NCBI RefSeq assembly: GCF_030908245.1
Contig: NZ_JAVFJJ010000001.1
Coordinates: 169,565 to 233,564, forward strand
Length of the DNA: 64,000 nt
Direction: 5' to 3'
Source: Sinomonas sp. ASV322
Lineage (GTDB): Bacteria > Actinomycetota > Actinomycetes > Actinomycetales > Micrococcaceae
Every line of letters starts with the position of its first letter. The stretch's first letter is position 1. A program made the translations under genes and the position numbers. Positions 35,050 to 45,428 of the stretch are shown piece after piece. Below the pieces are notes generated by a model that saw only the letters and a program-made list of their open reading frames with translations, ran no database searches and was not told the DNA's origin.

Positions 35050-35359
35050 CGGTCCGACCGCGATCCCGTCGGATTTCTCCCGGCTCCCGGATCGGGGCCG
35101 AGTCGCGGGGGAGGGCGTCATCCGCTCGGTGACGTTCGTGCCACCGTCGGAGGCTCCCAGCTTCAGCGCCCTCATCGAATCGAGGAGCGCGCCGCATCCG
35201 GGTCGCGGCCCCGCCGTCCGCCTCATCTGGCTCGGCCGTCGGCGTCTTCGCGGGGTCAGTGCCGGCACGCCCCTGCGGTTCTCGGGCATGCTCTCGACGC
35301 ACCGGGGCGAGCCGACCATCTACAACCCCCGCTACGAGATCCTCGCGAAGGAAGACTAA
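35042..35359 (+). CDS. OB-fold nucleic-acid-binding domain protein
   Basis: A 105-aa protein with a single OB-fold-like strand pattern (GRVAGEGVIRSVTFVP, PAVRLIWLGRRRLRGV, TPLRFSGMLST). It has the same place and size as the OB-fold protein found next to dut/DUF3710 in other actinobacteria. It probably binds single-stranded nucleic acid, but partners are unknown. The TTG start at 35042 overlaps the end of the DUF3710 gene, with GGAG about 11 nt upstream. Confidence 0.82.
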   Translation: MADGPTAIPSDFSRLPDRGRVAGEGVIRSVTFVPPSEAPSFSALIESRSAPHPGRGPAVRLIWLGRRRLRGVSAGTPLRFSGMLSTHRGEPTIYNPRYEILAKED

Positions 35360-35380
35360 GAAGGACTAGGAGAGGCAGCC

Positions 35381-36133
35381 ATGGGCCCCGCCGGAGAGCA
35401 CAAGGAACACGAGGACCGGGAGGCCGGGCGCTCGGGCTTCGCCCGGGAGATCGCGAGCGCATATGCCGCGAAGGCCGGACTGCATCGTCACGAGGACGGT
35501 CGCATCGACGTGCTCCGCAGCGCGGGCGGCATCCGCGGCGTCGTCGAAAGCGTGCTCCCGGGGCTCGTCTTCCTCGTCGCGTTCACGGCTCTCAAGGACC
35601 TCGTGCTCTCCGCCGTTCTTTCGGTGGCTGTCGCCGCCGTCTTCGTCGTCGCCCGCCTCGCAGGGCGATCGACGCCGACCCAGGCGTTCGCGGGCATCGT
35701 CGGCATCGGCGTGTCCGCGGCTCTCGCGCTCTTCACCGGCAAGGCCGAGAACTTCTACGTGTCGGGGTTCGTCACGAACGCGGCCTACATCCTCGTGCTC
35801 GCCATCTCGATCGCGGTCCGCTGGCCGCTCATCGGTGTCCTGTTCGGCTTCCTGCGCAACGAGGGCCTCCACTGGCGTGGGGACGCCGTCAGAGCCCGGC
35901 AGTACCGGATCGGCACGTGGATCATGGTTGCCGTGCTCGCGCTGCGGCTCGTCGTCGAAGTTCCGCTCTACCTCATGGGCGACGCCGGGCTCGTCGCCCT
36001 CGGCGCGATGCGGCTCATCCTCGGGGTGCCCCTCTACGCGCTCGGCCTCTGGCTTGCCTGGCTTGTGACTCGCGTGATCGCGAGCGCGCCGGAGGACGCC
36101 GCCCGCGCCGCGGAGGGCGACGCGCGCCCCTAA
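35381..36133 (+). CDS. DUF3159 membrane protein
   Basis: A 250-aa protein with five or six membrane helices between about 45 and 230. The conserved core is GGIRGVVESVLPGLVFLVAF, and LIGVLFGFLRNEGLHWR lies in the middle. Known only as a conserved actinobacterial membrane protein next to the TrkA genes. ATG 35381 has AGGAGAGG upstream. It follows the OB-fold gene by 21 nt in the same operon and converges on the TrkA pair. Confidence 0.9.
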   Translation: MGPAGEHKEHEDREAGRSGFAREIASAYAAKAGLHRHEDGRIDVLRSAGGIRGVVESVLPGLVFLVAFTALKDLVLSAVLSVAVAAVFVVARLAGRSTPTQAFAGIVGIGVSAALALFTGKAENFYVSGFVTNAAYILVLAISIAVRWPLIGVLFGFLRNEGLHWRGDAVRARQYRIGTWIMVAVLALRLVVEVPLYLMGDAGLVALGAMRLILGVPLYALGLWLAWLVTRVIASAPEDAARAAEGDARP

Positions 36134-36157
36134 GGGTCGACCGCCGACGCGGTCGCG

Positions 36158-36880
36158 TCAGCCGTCGAAGCCGTCGTCCTCGGTCTCGTCGGACACGAGC
36201 TCGTCGGATTCCGCATCGCCGGCGCCGGGCGAGAGGAGCACGCGGAGCTCGTCCTCGGCAGCGATCGTCGAGACGAAGAAGAGCTCGTCGCGGTGGTCGA
36301 TGACGTCGTCGCTGCTCGGCGCGAGAGGTGCCTGATCCCGCAGGATCGCGACAAGGGTCGCGTCCGTGGGCCAGTCGATCTGGCCGACGGTCCGGCCGAT
36401 GAGGTCGGAGCCGTGCGGCACCGTGAACTCGACGAGTGACGCGACGCCGGTCTGGAGCGTCAGGAGCCGCACGACGTCGCCGATCTCGACCGCCTCCTCG
36501 ACTAGCGCGGTCATGAGGCGCGGCGTGTTGACCGCGACGTCGACGCCCCACGAGCCATCGAACATCCAGTCGTTCTTGGGATTGTTGACGCGACCCACCG
36601 TGCGGCCCACGCCGAACTCGGTCTTGGCCAGAAGGGAGACGACGAGGTTGACCTTGTCGTCGCCCGTCGCGGCGACGACGACGTCGGCGCCGTCGACCTG
36701 GGCCTCCTTGAGCGTCGAGAGCTCGCACGCGTCGCCGATGAGCCACTTGGCGCCCCTGAGCCCGCTCCGTCCGATGACTTCGGGCTTCGGGTCGATGAGG
36801 AGGACCTCGTGCCGGTGGGCGAGGAGTTCGCGCGCGATGGAGGAGCCCACGCTTCCGGCTCCCGCGATGATGACTTTCAC
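36158..36880 (-). CDS. TrkA/RCK-type potassium regulatory protein (second of pair)
   Basis: A 240-aa cytosolic RCK protein: an N-terminal Rossmann domain (KVIIAGAGSVGSSIARELL, glycine motif GAGSVG) and a C-terminal RCK-C-like domain (VPHGSDLIGRTVGQIDWP), with an acidic tail. Such proteins sense nucleotides or ions and gate potassium channels or transporters. GTG 36880 lies in a GTGA overlap with the upstream TrkA stop. The pair corresponds in order to CeoC/TrkB of mycobacteria. Confidence 0.9.
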   Translation of the reverse strand: MKVIIAGAGSVGSSIARELLAHRHEVLLIDPKPEVIGRSGLRGAKWLIGDACELSTLKEAQVDGADVVVAATGDDKVNLVVSLLAKTEFGVGRTVGRVNNPKNDWMFDGSWGVDVAVNTPRLMTALVEEAVEIGDVVRLLTLQTGVASLVEFTVPHGSDLIGRTVGQIDWPTDATLVAILRDQAPLAPSSDDVIDHRDELFFVSTIAAEDELRVLLSPGAGDAESDELVSDETEDDGFDG

Positions 36881-37551
36881 ATGCCCTCCTTGGCGGGCGG
36901 CGCGGCGAGGATGCGGGCCACCTCGGACGAATCGTCGAGGCGCATCATGACGTGGACCGTGTCGCCCTCCTGATAGCCCGTGCCCGGGCCGGGGATGATC
37001 CCCTCGCCGAACCGGGTCAGATACGCGACCCTGACTCGCGCGGCGCTCTCGATCGCCGACACCGGCTGGCCCAGCCACGAGGGGTCGAGGTCCACCTCGG
37101 TCAGCACAAGCTGGCCCGACGCGTCGCGGAAATCGCCCGCGATCCCGGCCTCTGGGAGGATGCGGCGCAGCACCTGATCGGCGCTCCAGCGAACCGCGGC
37201 GACCGTCGGGATTCCGAGCCGCTGGTAGATCTCGGCGCGGCCCGGGTCGTAGATGCGGGCGACGACATGGGGCACATGGAATGTCTCGCGCGCAACGCGC
37301 GTCGCGAGGATGTTGGAGTTGTCTCCGCTCGAGACGGCCGCGAAGGCGTAGGCCCCCTCGATGCCGGCCTGCTTCATCGTGTCGCGGTCGAAGCCGATTC
37401 CCGTGACCTTCCGGCCGCCGAACGTCCGGCGCAGGCGGCGGAACGCCCGGTCGTCCTGGTCGATGATGGCCACCGAGTGCCCCGAGTCCTCGAGCGTGTG
37501 GGCGAGGGAGACGCCGACGCGCCCGCACCCCATGATCACGTAATGCGCCAC
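36877..37551 (-). CDS. TrkA/RCK-type potassium regulatory protein (first of pair)
   Basis: A 224-aa RCK protein beginning MAHYVIMGCGRVGVSLA (glycine motif GCGRVG), with AIIDQDDRAFRRLR as the second strand. The C-terminal RCK-C-like half includes TEVDLDPSWLGQPVSAIE. It matches mycobacterial CeoB/TrkA in order and length. It is cotranscribed with the second RCK gene and faces a KimA-like importer gene 149 bp away, so both sides of this divergent promoter serve potassium balance. No TrkH or channel pore gene is in the window. Confidence 0.9.
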   Translation of the reverse strand: MAHYVIMGCGRVGVSLAHTLEDSGHSVAIIDQDDRAFRRLRRTFGGRKVTGIGFDRDTMKQAGIEGAYAFAAVSSGDNSNILATRVARETFHVPHVVARIYDPGRAEIYQRLGIPTVAAVRWSADQVLRRILPEAGIAGDFRDASGQLVLTEVDLDPSWLGQPVSAIESAARVRVAYLTRFGEGIIPGPGTGYQEGDTVHVMMRLDDSSEVARILAAPPAKEGM

Positions 37552-37700
37552 GCATGCTCCTTGCTTCCTCAGCCGACATCAAGCCGGCCCGCCTCCGTGC
37601 ATGGAGGCTCGAGACCCAATCTATCGAATCGGCCGCCGGTCGCGTCGTGTCCCGCGGGCGCAGACTATGACTTGCCGCGCGCAGCGCATACCGTGTCAGA

Positions 37701-39674
37701 GTGCTGCAGATACTCAACGCGGTCAAACGGGTGCTCGTCGGGCGGCCTTACCGCAACGACCGGATGAGCCACACGCTTCTTCCGAAGCGGATCGCCCTCC
37801 CGATCTTCGCCTCGGACGCGCTCTCGTCCGTCGCGTACGCCCCGGATGAGATCCTCCTGACGCTCGCACTCGCGGGCGTGGGTGCTGTGGCCTTCTCGCC
37901 GTGGGTCGGGATCGCCGTCATCCTTGTTCTGCTCACGGTGGTCGCGTCGTATCGCCAGAACGTCCACGCCTACCCCTCAGGCGGAGGCGACTACGAGATC
38001 GCGACTACCAACCTCGGCCGCGTTGCGGGTCTCACCGTCGCGTCCGCCCTGCTCGTCGACTATGTCCTGACCGTGGCGGTCTCGATCTCGTCTGCCGCGA
38101 GCTACCTCACGACCGCGCTCCCGTTCCTGGCCGGCCAGCGGTCGGCGATCGCCGTCATCGGCGTCCTCGTCCTCGCCCTCGTCAATCTGAGAGGCGTCAA
38201 GGAAGCCGGCACCGTCTTCGCAGCACCGACCTATGTCTTCATGGCCTCGATCCTCGGCATGACGCTCGTGGGGCTCGTGCAGTTCCTCACGGGCAACCTC
38301 AAGCCGGCTGCGAGCGCGGCCTTCGAGATCGTTCCTTCCCCGGATTTCGACCAGGGCCTTGTGGGCCTCGCCGGCGGGTTCCTCCTCCTGCGGGCGTTCT
38401 CCTCGGGTGCCGCGGCGCTCACGGGCGTCGAAGCCATCAGCAACGGCGTGCCGAACTTCAGGGCGCCCAAGAGCGAGAACGCGGCGAAGACGCTGCTTCT
38501 CCTCGGCGCTGTCGCGGCGAGCATGCTCGCCGGAATCCTGTTCCTCGCGAACACGACCCACGTCCACCTCGTGCAGGATCCCGCCATGGGGCTCCGACAG
38601 AACGGGCAGCCGCTTCCGGCCGACTACGTCCAGACCCCGGCCATCGGTCAGATCGCCGACGCCGTCTTCGGCAGCGGGAGCATCGCGTTCTACATCGTCG
38701 TCGTGGCGACGGGCGTCATCCTCGTCTTTGCGTCCAACACGGCCTTCAACGGCTTCCCGATCCTCGGGTCGATCCTCGCGCAGGACGGCTATCTCCCGCG
38801 CCAGCTCCGGACCCGCGGCGACCGCCTCGCGTTCAGCAACGGGGTACTCGCGCTCGCGGCGGGCGCCCTCGTGCTCATCATCGCCTTCGACGCCGACGTC
38901 ACCAAGCTCATCCAGCTCTACATCGTCGGCGTCTTCGTTTCCTTCACGTCAAGCCAGTTCGGCATGATCCGGCACTGGACCCGCGAGCTCAAGCGCGTCA
39001 AGGACCGTCATGTCCGGCAGCGCATGGTGCGCTCGCGGGTTGTGAACTCGATCGGCTTCGCCATGACCGCGACGGTGCTGGTGATCGTGCTCATTACGAA
39101 GTTCGAGCACGGAGCATGGATCGCGATCCTCGCGATGGTCGTCCTGTTCCTCATCATGTGGAGCATCCGCGCGCACTACGACAGGGTCGCGCGCGAGCTC
39201 GCGGTCGGCGACGACTCGTCGGCGCGTGCCCTCCCGAGCCGTGTGCACGCCGTCCTCCTCGTCTCCCACGTGCGCAAGCCGGTTCTCCGCGCGCTCGCCT
39301 ACGCACGCGCGTCCCGCCCCTCGCGGCTCGACGCCGTCACCGTTGATATCAGCCCCGAGGAGACGGCCCAAACGGTCGCCGACTGGGAAAAGCTCGACAT
39401 CCCGGTGCCGCTCACGGTCCTCGCGAGTCCCTTCCGCGAGACCGTCACGCCACTGCTCGATTACATCGAGAACGTGCGGCGCGAGTCGCCACGCGACCTC
39501 ATCGTCGTGTATATCCCGGAGTACGTCGTCGGGAAATGGTGGGAGCAGCTCGTCCACAATCAGACGGCACTCCGGATCAAGGCCCGCCTCCACTTCGAGC
39601 CCGGCGTCATGGTCGCGAGCGTCCCGTGGCAGCTCAAGTCGTCGGAGCACGCACGGAGGTTCCAGGAGCTATGA
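37701..39674 (+). CDS. KimA-like potassium importer (APC/KUP-type permease)
   Basis: A 657-aa permease with about 12 membrane helices (about 35-500) and a cytosolic C-terminal domain. Many stretches resemble B. subtilis KimA, a high-affinity K+ symporter, from memory: SDALSSVAYAPDEIL, SYRQNVHAYPSGGGDYEI, LLVDYVLTVAVSISSAASY, RAFSSGAAALTGVEAISNGV, RGDRLAFSNGV and the ending HNQTALRIKARLHFEPGVMV. It would usually be annotated only as an amino acid permease. The divergent pair of TrkA/RCK genes supports a potassium role. GTG 37701 lies 6 nt after TACCGT, possibly leaderless. The methyltransferase gene overlaps its stop. Confidence 0.82.
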   Translation: MLQILNAVKRVLVGRPYRNDRMSHTLLPKRIALPIFASDALSSVAYAPDEILLTLALAGVGAVAFSPWVGIAVILVLLTVVASYRQNVHAYPSGGGDYEIATTNLGRVAGLTVASALLVDYVLTVAVSISSAASYLTTALPFLAGQRSAIAVIGVLVLALVNLRGVKEAGTVFAAPTYVFMASILGMTLVGLVQFLTGNLKPAASAAFEIVPSPDFDQGLVGLAGGFLLLRAFSSGAAALTGVEAISNGVPNFRAPKSENAAKTLLLLGAVAASMLAGILFLANTTHVHLVQDPAMGLRQNGQPLPADYVQTPAIGQIADAVFGSGSIAFYIVVVATGVILVFASNTAFNGFPILGSILAQDGYLPRQLRTRGDRLAFSNGVLALAAGALVLIIAFDADVTKLIQLYIVGVFVSFTSSQFGMIRHWTRELKRVKDRHVRQRMVRSRVVNSIGFAMTATVLVIVLITKFEHGAWIAILAMVVLFLIMWSIRAHYDRVARELAVGDDSSARALPSRVHAVLLVSHVRKPVLRALAYARASRPSRLDAVTVDISPEETAQTVADWEKLDIPVPLTVLASPFRETVTPLLDYIENVRRESPRDLIVVYIPEYVVGKWWEQLVHNQTALRIKARLHFEPGVMVASVPWQLKSSEHARRFQEL

Positions 39675-41002
39675 ACACACTTCTTGACCTGCAGCTTGGG
39701 GCCATCGCCCATGGCGGGCACACCGTCGCGCGCCACGAGGGCCGCGTCGTCTTCGTCCGCCATGGCCTTCCGGGCGAAGCCGTCCGGGTACGCCTCACGG
39801 AGGCGGAGGAAGGGAAGAAGTTCTGGCGGGCCGACGTCGTCGACGTGATCGAGGCCTCGCCGGCCCGGCGCCCGCACGTGTGGGCCCCGGCGGACGCGCT
39901 CGCGGCCTACGCCGAGGGCCGACTCCCCGTCGGAGGGGCCGAGTTCGGGCACATCGACCTCGCGGAGCAGCGCAGGCTCAAAGCCGCTGTCGTGCGCGAG
40001 CAGCTCGAGCGCCTGGCTCGCCTCGAGCTCGACGTCGAGGTCGAGGCGGTGCCAAGCGCGTCGCCACGCGCTGGCGCGGCCGACGACGACGGTCTCCGCT
40101 GGCGGACACGCTGCAGCTTCGCGGTCGACGACGGCGGGCGGCTCGCGATGCACGCCCATCGCTCGACTGAGACGATCGCGGTGCACGACATGCCGCTCGC
40201 GGTCGATGCGATCTCGAAGCTCGGGCTCTGGGACGTGGACCTGACCGGCGTCGAGCGGGTCGAGGTCGCGGCGCCCGCGGCCGGGACGCCGCCGCTCGTC
40301 GTCTTCACGCTCGCCGAGGAGCTTCCGTCCGCGCGACTCAAGGAGCTCGTCGAGGCCGTGGATCCGAGCGCGTCCGTGAGCGCCGTCGGGCCTCGCGGGA
40401 AGACACCGCTCACCCTCCGCGGCCACGGCTCTGTCGCCGAAGAAGCGGGGGGCTACCACTACACCGTGACGGGTGAAGGGTTCTGGCAGATCCACCGACG
40501 AGCGCCCGAAACGCTCATGGGTGCTGTGCTCGACGCCGTCGGTCCCGTTCTGGGCACGGGAGCGGCGGTCGCCGACCTGTACGCCGGCGCGGGGCTGTTC
40601 ACGGCGCCGCTCGCCGCGGCCGTCGGGCCGTCCGGCTCGGTCCTCTCCGTCGAGGGCTCGCCCGGGACGAGCAGGGACGCGCGCCGGACGTTCAAGCATC
40701 AGCGGCATGTCGACGTCGTCCAGGGACGCGTCGAACGGGTCCTGCGGCAGCGCTCGGGCGGGCGCTTCGACGCCGTCGTCCTCGACCCGCCGCGCGCGGG
40801 GGCCGGCCGCGAGGTCGTTCGCCAGCTCGTGGACGCCGCTCCCAGGGCCGTCGCGTACGTCGCATGCGACCCAGCGTCGTTCGCGCGAGACCTCGGCTGG
40901 TTCCGGGAGGCCGGATGGCGGCTCGAGTGGCTCCGGGCGTTCGATCTGTATCCGCAGACCCACCACGTAGAGACGGTCGCTCTGCTGCGGCCCGGATCCT
41001 GA
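39671..41002 (+). CDS. TRAM-domain RNA (uracil-5-)methyltransferase-like protein
   Basis: A 443-aa protein with an N-terminal TRAM RNA-binding domain (about 1-60) and a C-terminal class I SAM methyltransferase: VADLYAGAGLFTAPLA, VVLDPPRAGAGREVV and the catalytic region AVAYVACDPASFARDL. It belongs to the TrmA/RlmD (RumA) family of tRNA/rRNA m5U enzymes. The region where RlmD carries its Fe-S cysteines (about 78-105) has none here (HVWAPADALAAY), so no cluster is expected. ATG 39671 overlaps the KimA-like stop by 4 bp. The last codons are duplicated downstream. Confidence 0.88.
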   Translation: MNTLLDLQLGAIAHGGHTVARHEGRVVFVRHGLPGEAVRVRLTEAEEGKKFWRADVVDVIEASPARRPHVWAPADALAAYAEGRLPVGGAEFGHIDLAEQRRLKAAVVREQLERLARLELDVEVEAVPSASPRAGAADDDGLRWRTRCSFAVDDGGRLAMHAHRSTETIAVHDMPLAVDAISKLGLWDVDLTGVERVEVAAPAAGTPPLVVFTLAEELPSARLKELVEAVDPSASVSAVGPRGKTPLTLRGHGSVAEEAGGYHYTVTGEGFWQIHRRAPETLMGAVLDAVGPVLGTGAAVADLYAGAGLFTAPLAAAVGPSGSVLSVEGSPGTSRDARRTFKHQRHVDVVQGRVERVLRQRSGGRFDAVVLDPPRAGAGREVVRQLVDAAPRAVAYVACDPASFARDLGWFREAGWRLEWLRAFDLYPQTHHVETVALLRPGS

Positions 41003-41009
41003 GCCCGCC
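40972..41009 (+). repeat. Repeat A copy 1 (3' end of the methyltransferase gene)
   Basis: A 38-nt unit beginning GACGGTCGCTCTGCTGCGG that covers the last codons and stop of the methyltransferase gene. It is repeated at 41034-41071 with 36 of 38 bases the same, and less well at 42246-42272. Confidence 0.8.
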
Positions 41010-41033
41010 CGGATCAGGGTGGGGGACGGGGCG

Positions 41034-41071
41034 GACGGTCGCTCTGCTGCGGCCCGGCGCCTGAGCCCGCC
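41034..41071 (+). repeat. Repeat A copy 2
   Basis: A near-identical copy of the methyltransferase gene end, 62 nt after copy 1. It still reads TVALLRPGA-stop in the same frame. It lies just left of repeat B1, at the left border of the DUF559 cassette. Confidence 0.8.
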
Positions 41072-41087
41072 TCGCGCCGCCCGCGGT

Positions 41088-41176
41088 CCAGTCCGGTTGA
41101 TTCTCCTCGATCGGTCGAAACGCGGCGTGTCCCGCCAGAGCACGATTCCGAGGGCAGATGAACCGGACTGGAACGC
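41088..41176. repeat. Repeat B copy 1 (89 nt, palindromic ends)
   Basis: It begins CCAGTCCGGTTGATTCTCCT and ends with AACCGGACTGG plus AACGC, so the two ends are inverted repeats of each other. The outer 25 nt on the left and 16 nt on the right match copy 2 at 42153-42241; the centre keeps only GCGGCGTGTC. Total length is 89 nt in both copies. It looks like a small mobile or structured intergenic element. Confidence 0.75.
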
Positions 41177-41283
41177 GCGCCTCGACGTGCCGCAATCGCC
41201 CTCCCCAGAAGTGGAATGGGCGTGTTGTCCACATGGGCCGGCTTGCGTCCCCACGGCGATGACTGACGTGAACTGCTTGGGGG

Positions 41284-42132
41284 ATGGACCCTCTTAAGCT
41301 CTTGCAGTCGCTCGGCGGTGTGGCCCGTGCCAGGACGCTCCTTGACGCCGGCCTCGGGCGGAGCGATCTGGTTTTTCTCTCAAGCCATGTTGCGAGACCG
41401 AAGCGAGGTGTCTACGCGATGCCTGACTGCCGCAGCGATTACCTCGCGGCGATCATGCACAACGGAGTAGTCAGCTGCGCGTCGGCTGCGCGTGACTACG
41501 GGCTCTGGATTCGCAGCGCTCCTCGGCAGGTCCATCTCGGGTGTCCTCACGGATACCTGCGCGGGACTTCGGGCCCCGCGACCCCGTTGTTCCACCGAGG
41601 CCTTCGATACCCCGCTCACCACACGCTCCCCTTGGCGGCCGTCGAGGACGTCGTGTTTCACGCCCTTCGCTGCCTCCCAGCCAACGTGGCCGTTCCGCTT
41701 GTTGCATCGGCCGTCAGGGTGCACGGCCTCCGGATTGAGCTCCTCGAGGAGGACCTCTTGGCGCGCAAATCTGGCCGGGTCCTCACAACGCTCCGACTCG
41801 TCGATCCTCGAGTCGAATCGCTGCCGGAGGCTGAGGCCCTCCTCCTCCTCTTGGAGATCGCGCGCGAATTAGGTGTGGACGTGGAACCCCAGGCATTCGT
41901 TCCGGGCGTCGGTCGGGTCGACTTCCTCATCGCCGGGTTCCTCATTATTGAGATCGACGGGTTGGCCTATCACAGCGACCGGGCGTCGGCGCGGCGCGAC
42001 CGCGGGCGGAACAATGCGGCGACCTTGTATGGCTACCGCTGCCTCCGATACGTACCGGAGACCGTGTGGAACGAGCCCGAGCGGATCGTTGCCGAGATTC
42101 GGGCGGCGCTGACGGGGCGCGTCATGCGGTGA
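41284..42132 (+). CDS. AbiEi-like N-domain plus DUF559 nuclease-fold protein
   Basis: A 282-aa protein with two parts. The N-terminal half (about 1-80) resembles the winged-helix domain of AbiEi-type proteins (QSLGGVARARTLLDAGL, VARPKRGVYAMPD, NGVVSCASAARDYGLW). The C-terminal part is a Vsr-like DUF559 fold with likely PD-(D/E)xK residues: Glu184, Asp213 (GVGRVDFLIAGF), Glu223 and Asp225 (IIEIDGLAYH), then RRDRGRNNA and GYRCLRY. DNA cleavage is possible but unproved, and no partner toxin or methylase is adjacent. It is bracketed by repeats B1/B2 and A2/A3. Codon use looks less GC-biased than in neighbours. Confidence 0.8.
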   Translation: MDPLKLLQSLGGVARARTLLDAGLGRSDLVFLSSHVARPKRGVYAMPDCRSDYLAAIMHNGVVSCASAARDYGLWIRSAPRQVHLGCPHGYLRGTSGPATPLFHRGLRYPAHHTLPLAAVEDVVFHALRCLPANVAVPLVASAVRVHGLRIELLEEDLLARKSGRVLTTLRLVDPRVESLPEAEALLLLLEIARELGVDVEPQAFVPGVGRVDFLIAGFLIIEIDGLAYHSDRASARRDRGRNNAATLYGYRCLRYVPETVWNEPERIVAEIRAALTGRVMR

Positions 42133-42152
42133 GGGTGAGGCGGACCCCCATT

Positions 42153-42241
42153 CCAGTCCGGTTGATTCTCCTCGATCAGTTGAATAGGCGGCGTGTCGGG
42201 CGGGACGCGTCCTGGTGGCCTGAAGAACCGGACTGGAACGC
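42153..42241. repeat. Repeat B copy 2 (89 nt, palindromic ends)
   Basis: Second 89-nt copy, 20 nt after the DUF559 gene stop and in the same orientation as copy 1. Its ends extend to 13-bp inverted arms TTCCAGTCCGGTT / AACCGGACTGGAA. The inner part has diverged from copy 1. Confidence 0.75.
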
Positions 42242-42245
42242 ATGT

Positions 42246-42272
42246 GACGGTCGCTCTGCCCAGGCCCGGCGC
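42246..42272 (+). repeat. Repeat A copy 3 (imperfect)
   Basis: GACGGTCGCTCTGC followed by a three-base change and GGCCCGGCGC; 24 of 27 bases match copy 2. It lies 4 nt after repeat B2, at the right border of the cassette. Copies 2 and 3 therefore form direct repeats around a segment of about 1.17 kb. Confidence 0.65.
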
Positions 42273-42324
42273 GCGGAACTAGGATGGGCGGTGGCGCCGG
42301 GAGCCAGTGCGCGGCGGGCGCAAG

Positions 42325-42343
42325 CTAGCTTAGGCTCACCTAA
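42325..42343. promoter_or_regulatory. DtxR/IdeR-like iron box upstream of acnA
   Basis: CTAGCTTAGGCTCACCTAA matches 17 of 19 positions of the known iron-repressor box TTAGGTTAGGCTCACCTAA. The right half is perfect and the left half weak. It lies 57 nt before the aconitase start, so iron-dependent control of an Fe-S enzyme is plausible. Confidence 0.6.
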
Positions 42344-42399
42344 CTAGCAACGGCCCTTCCGCGCGGCAAAGATGGCAGTGTTGCGAGAGGAGTGGTGCA

Positions 42400-45267
<2,868 letters not shown>

Positions 45268-45305
45268 CGTATCACGCTGACGTAGCCAATCGCTGAGCAG
45301 GTCGC

Positions 45306-45340
45306 GCGAGGGCCCCCACCGCAACGGTGGGGGCCCTCGC
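45306..45340. terminator. 16-bp perfect hairpin after acnA
   Basis: Arms 45306-45321 (GCGAGGGCCCCCACCG) and 45325-45340 are exact complements around a CAA loop, 38 nt after the acnA stop and before dxs on the same strand. It separates the two transcription units. Confidence 0.85.
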
Positions 45341-45428
45341 CCGTTCGGCCCGATTCCGGGCGGATTCCGGGGCCTGCGAGGCCCAGGCGCTAGAGTGGGT
45401 TGAGCACGATTCGAGCAAGGAGCCGCCG

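Noticed and set aside
41284-42132. AbiE-type toxin-antitoxin pair
   Set aside because: Only an AbiEi-like N-terminal domain is seen. No AbiEii nucleotidyltransferase toxin gene is adjacent, and the C-terminal part is a DUF559 fold.
41019-42347. Two short frames over the B repeats that share a LILLD ... EPDWNA pattern
   Set aside because: The similarity follows directly from the repeated DNA ends. The middle parts differ and there is no ribosome site or family match, so I treat it as a repeat and not a gene.
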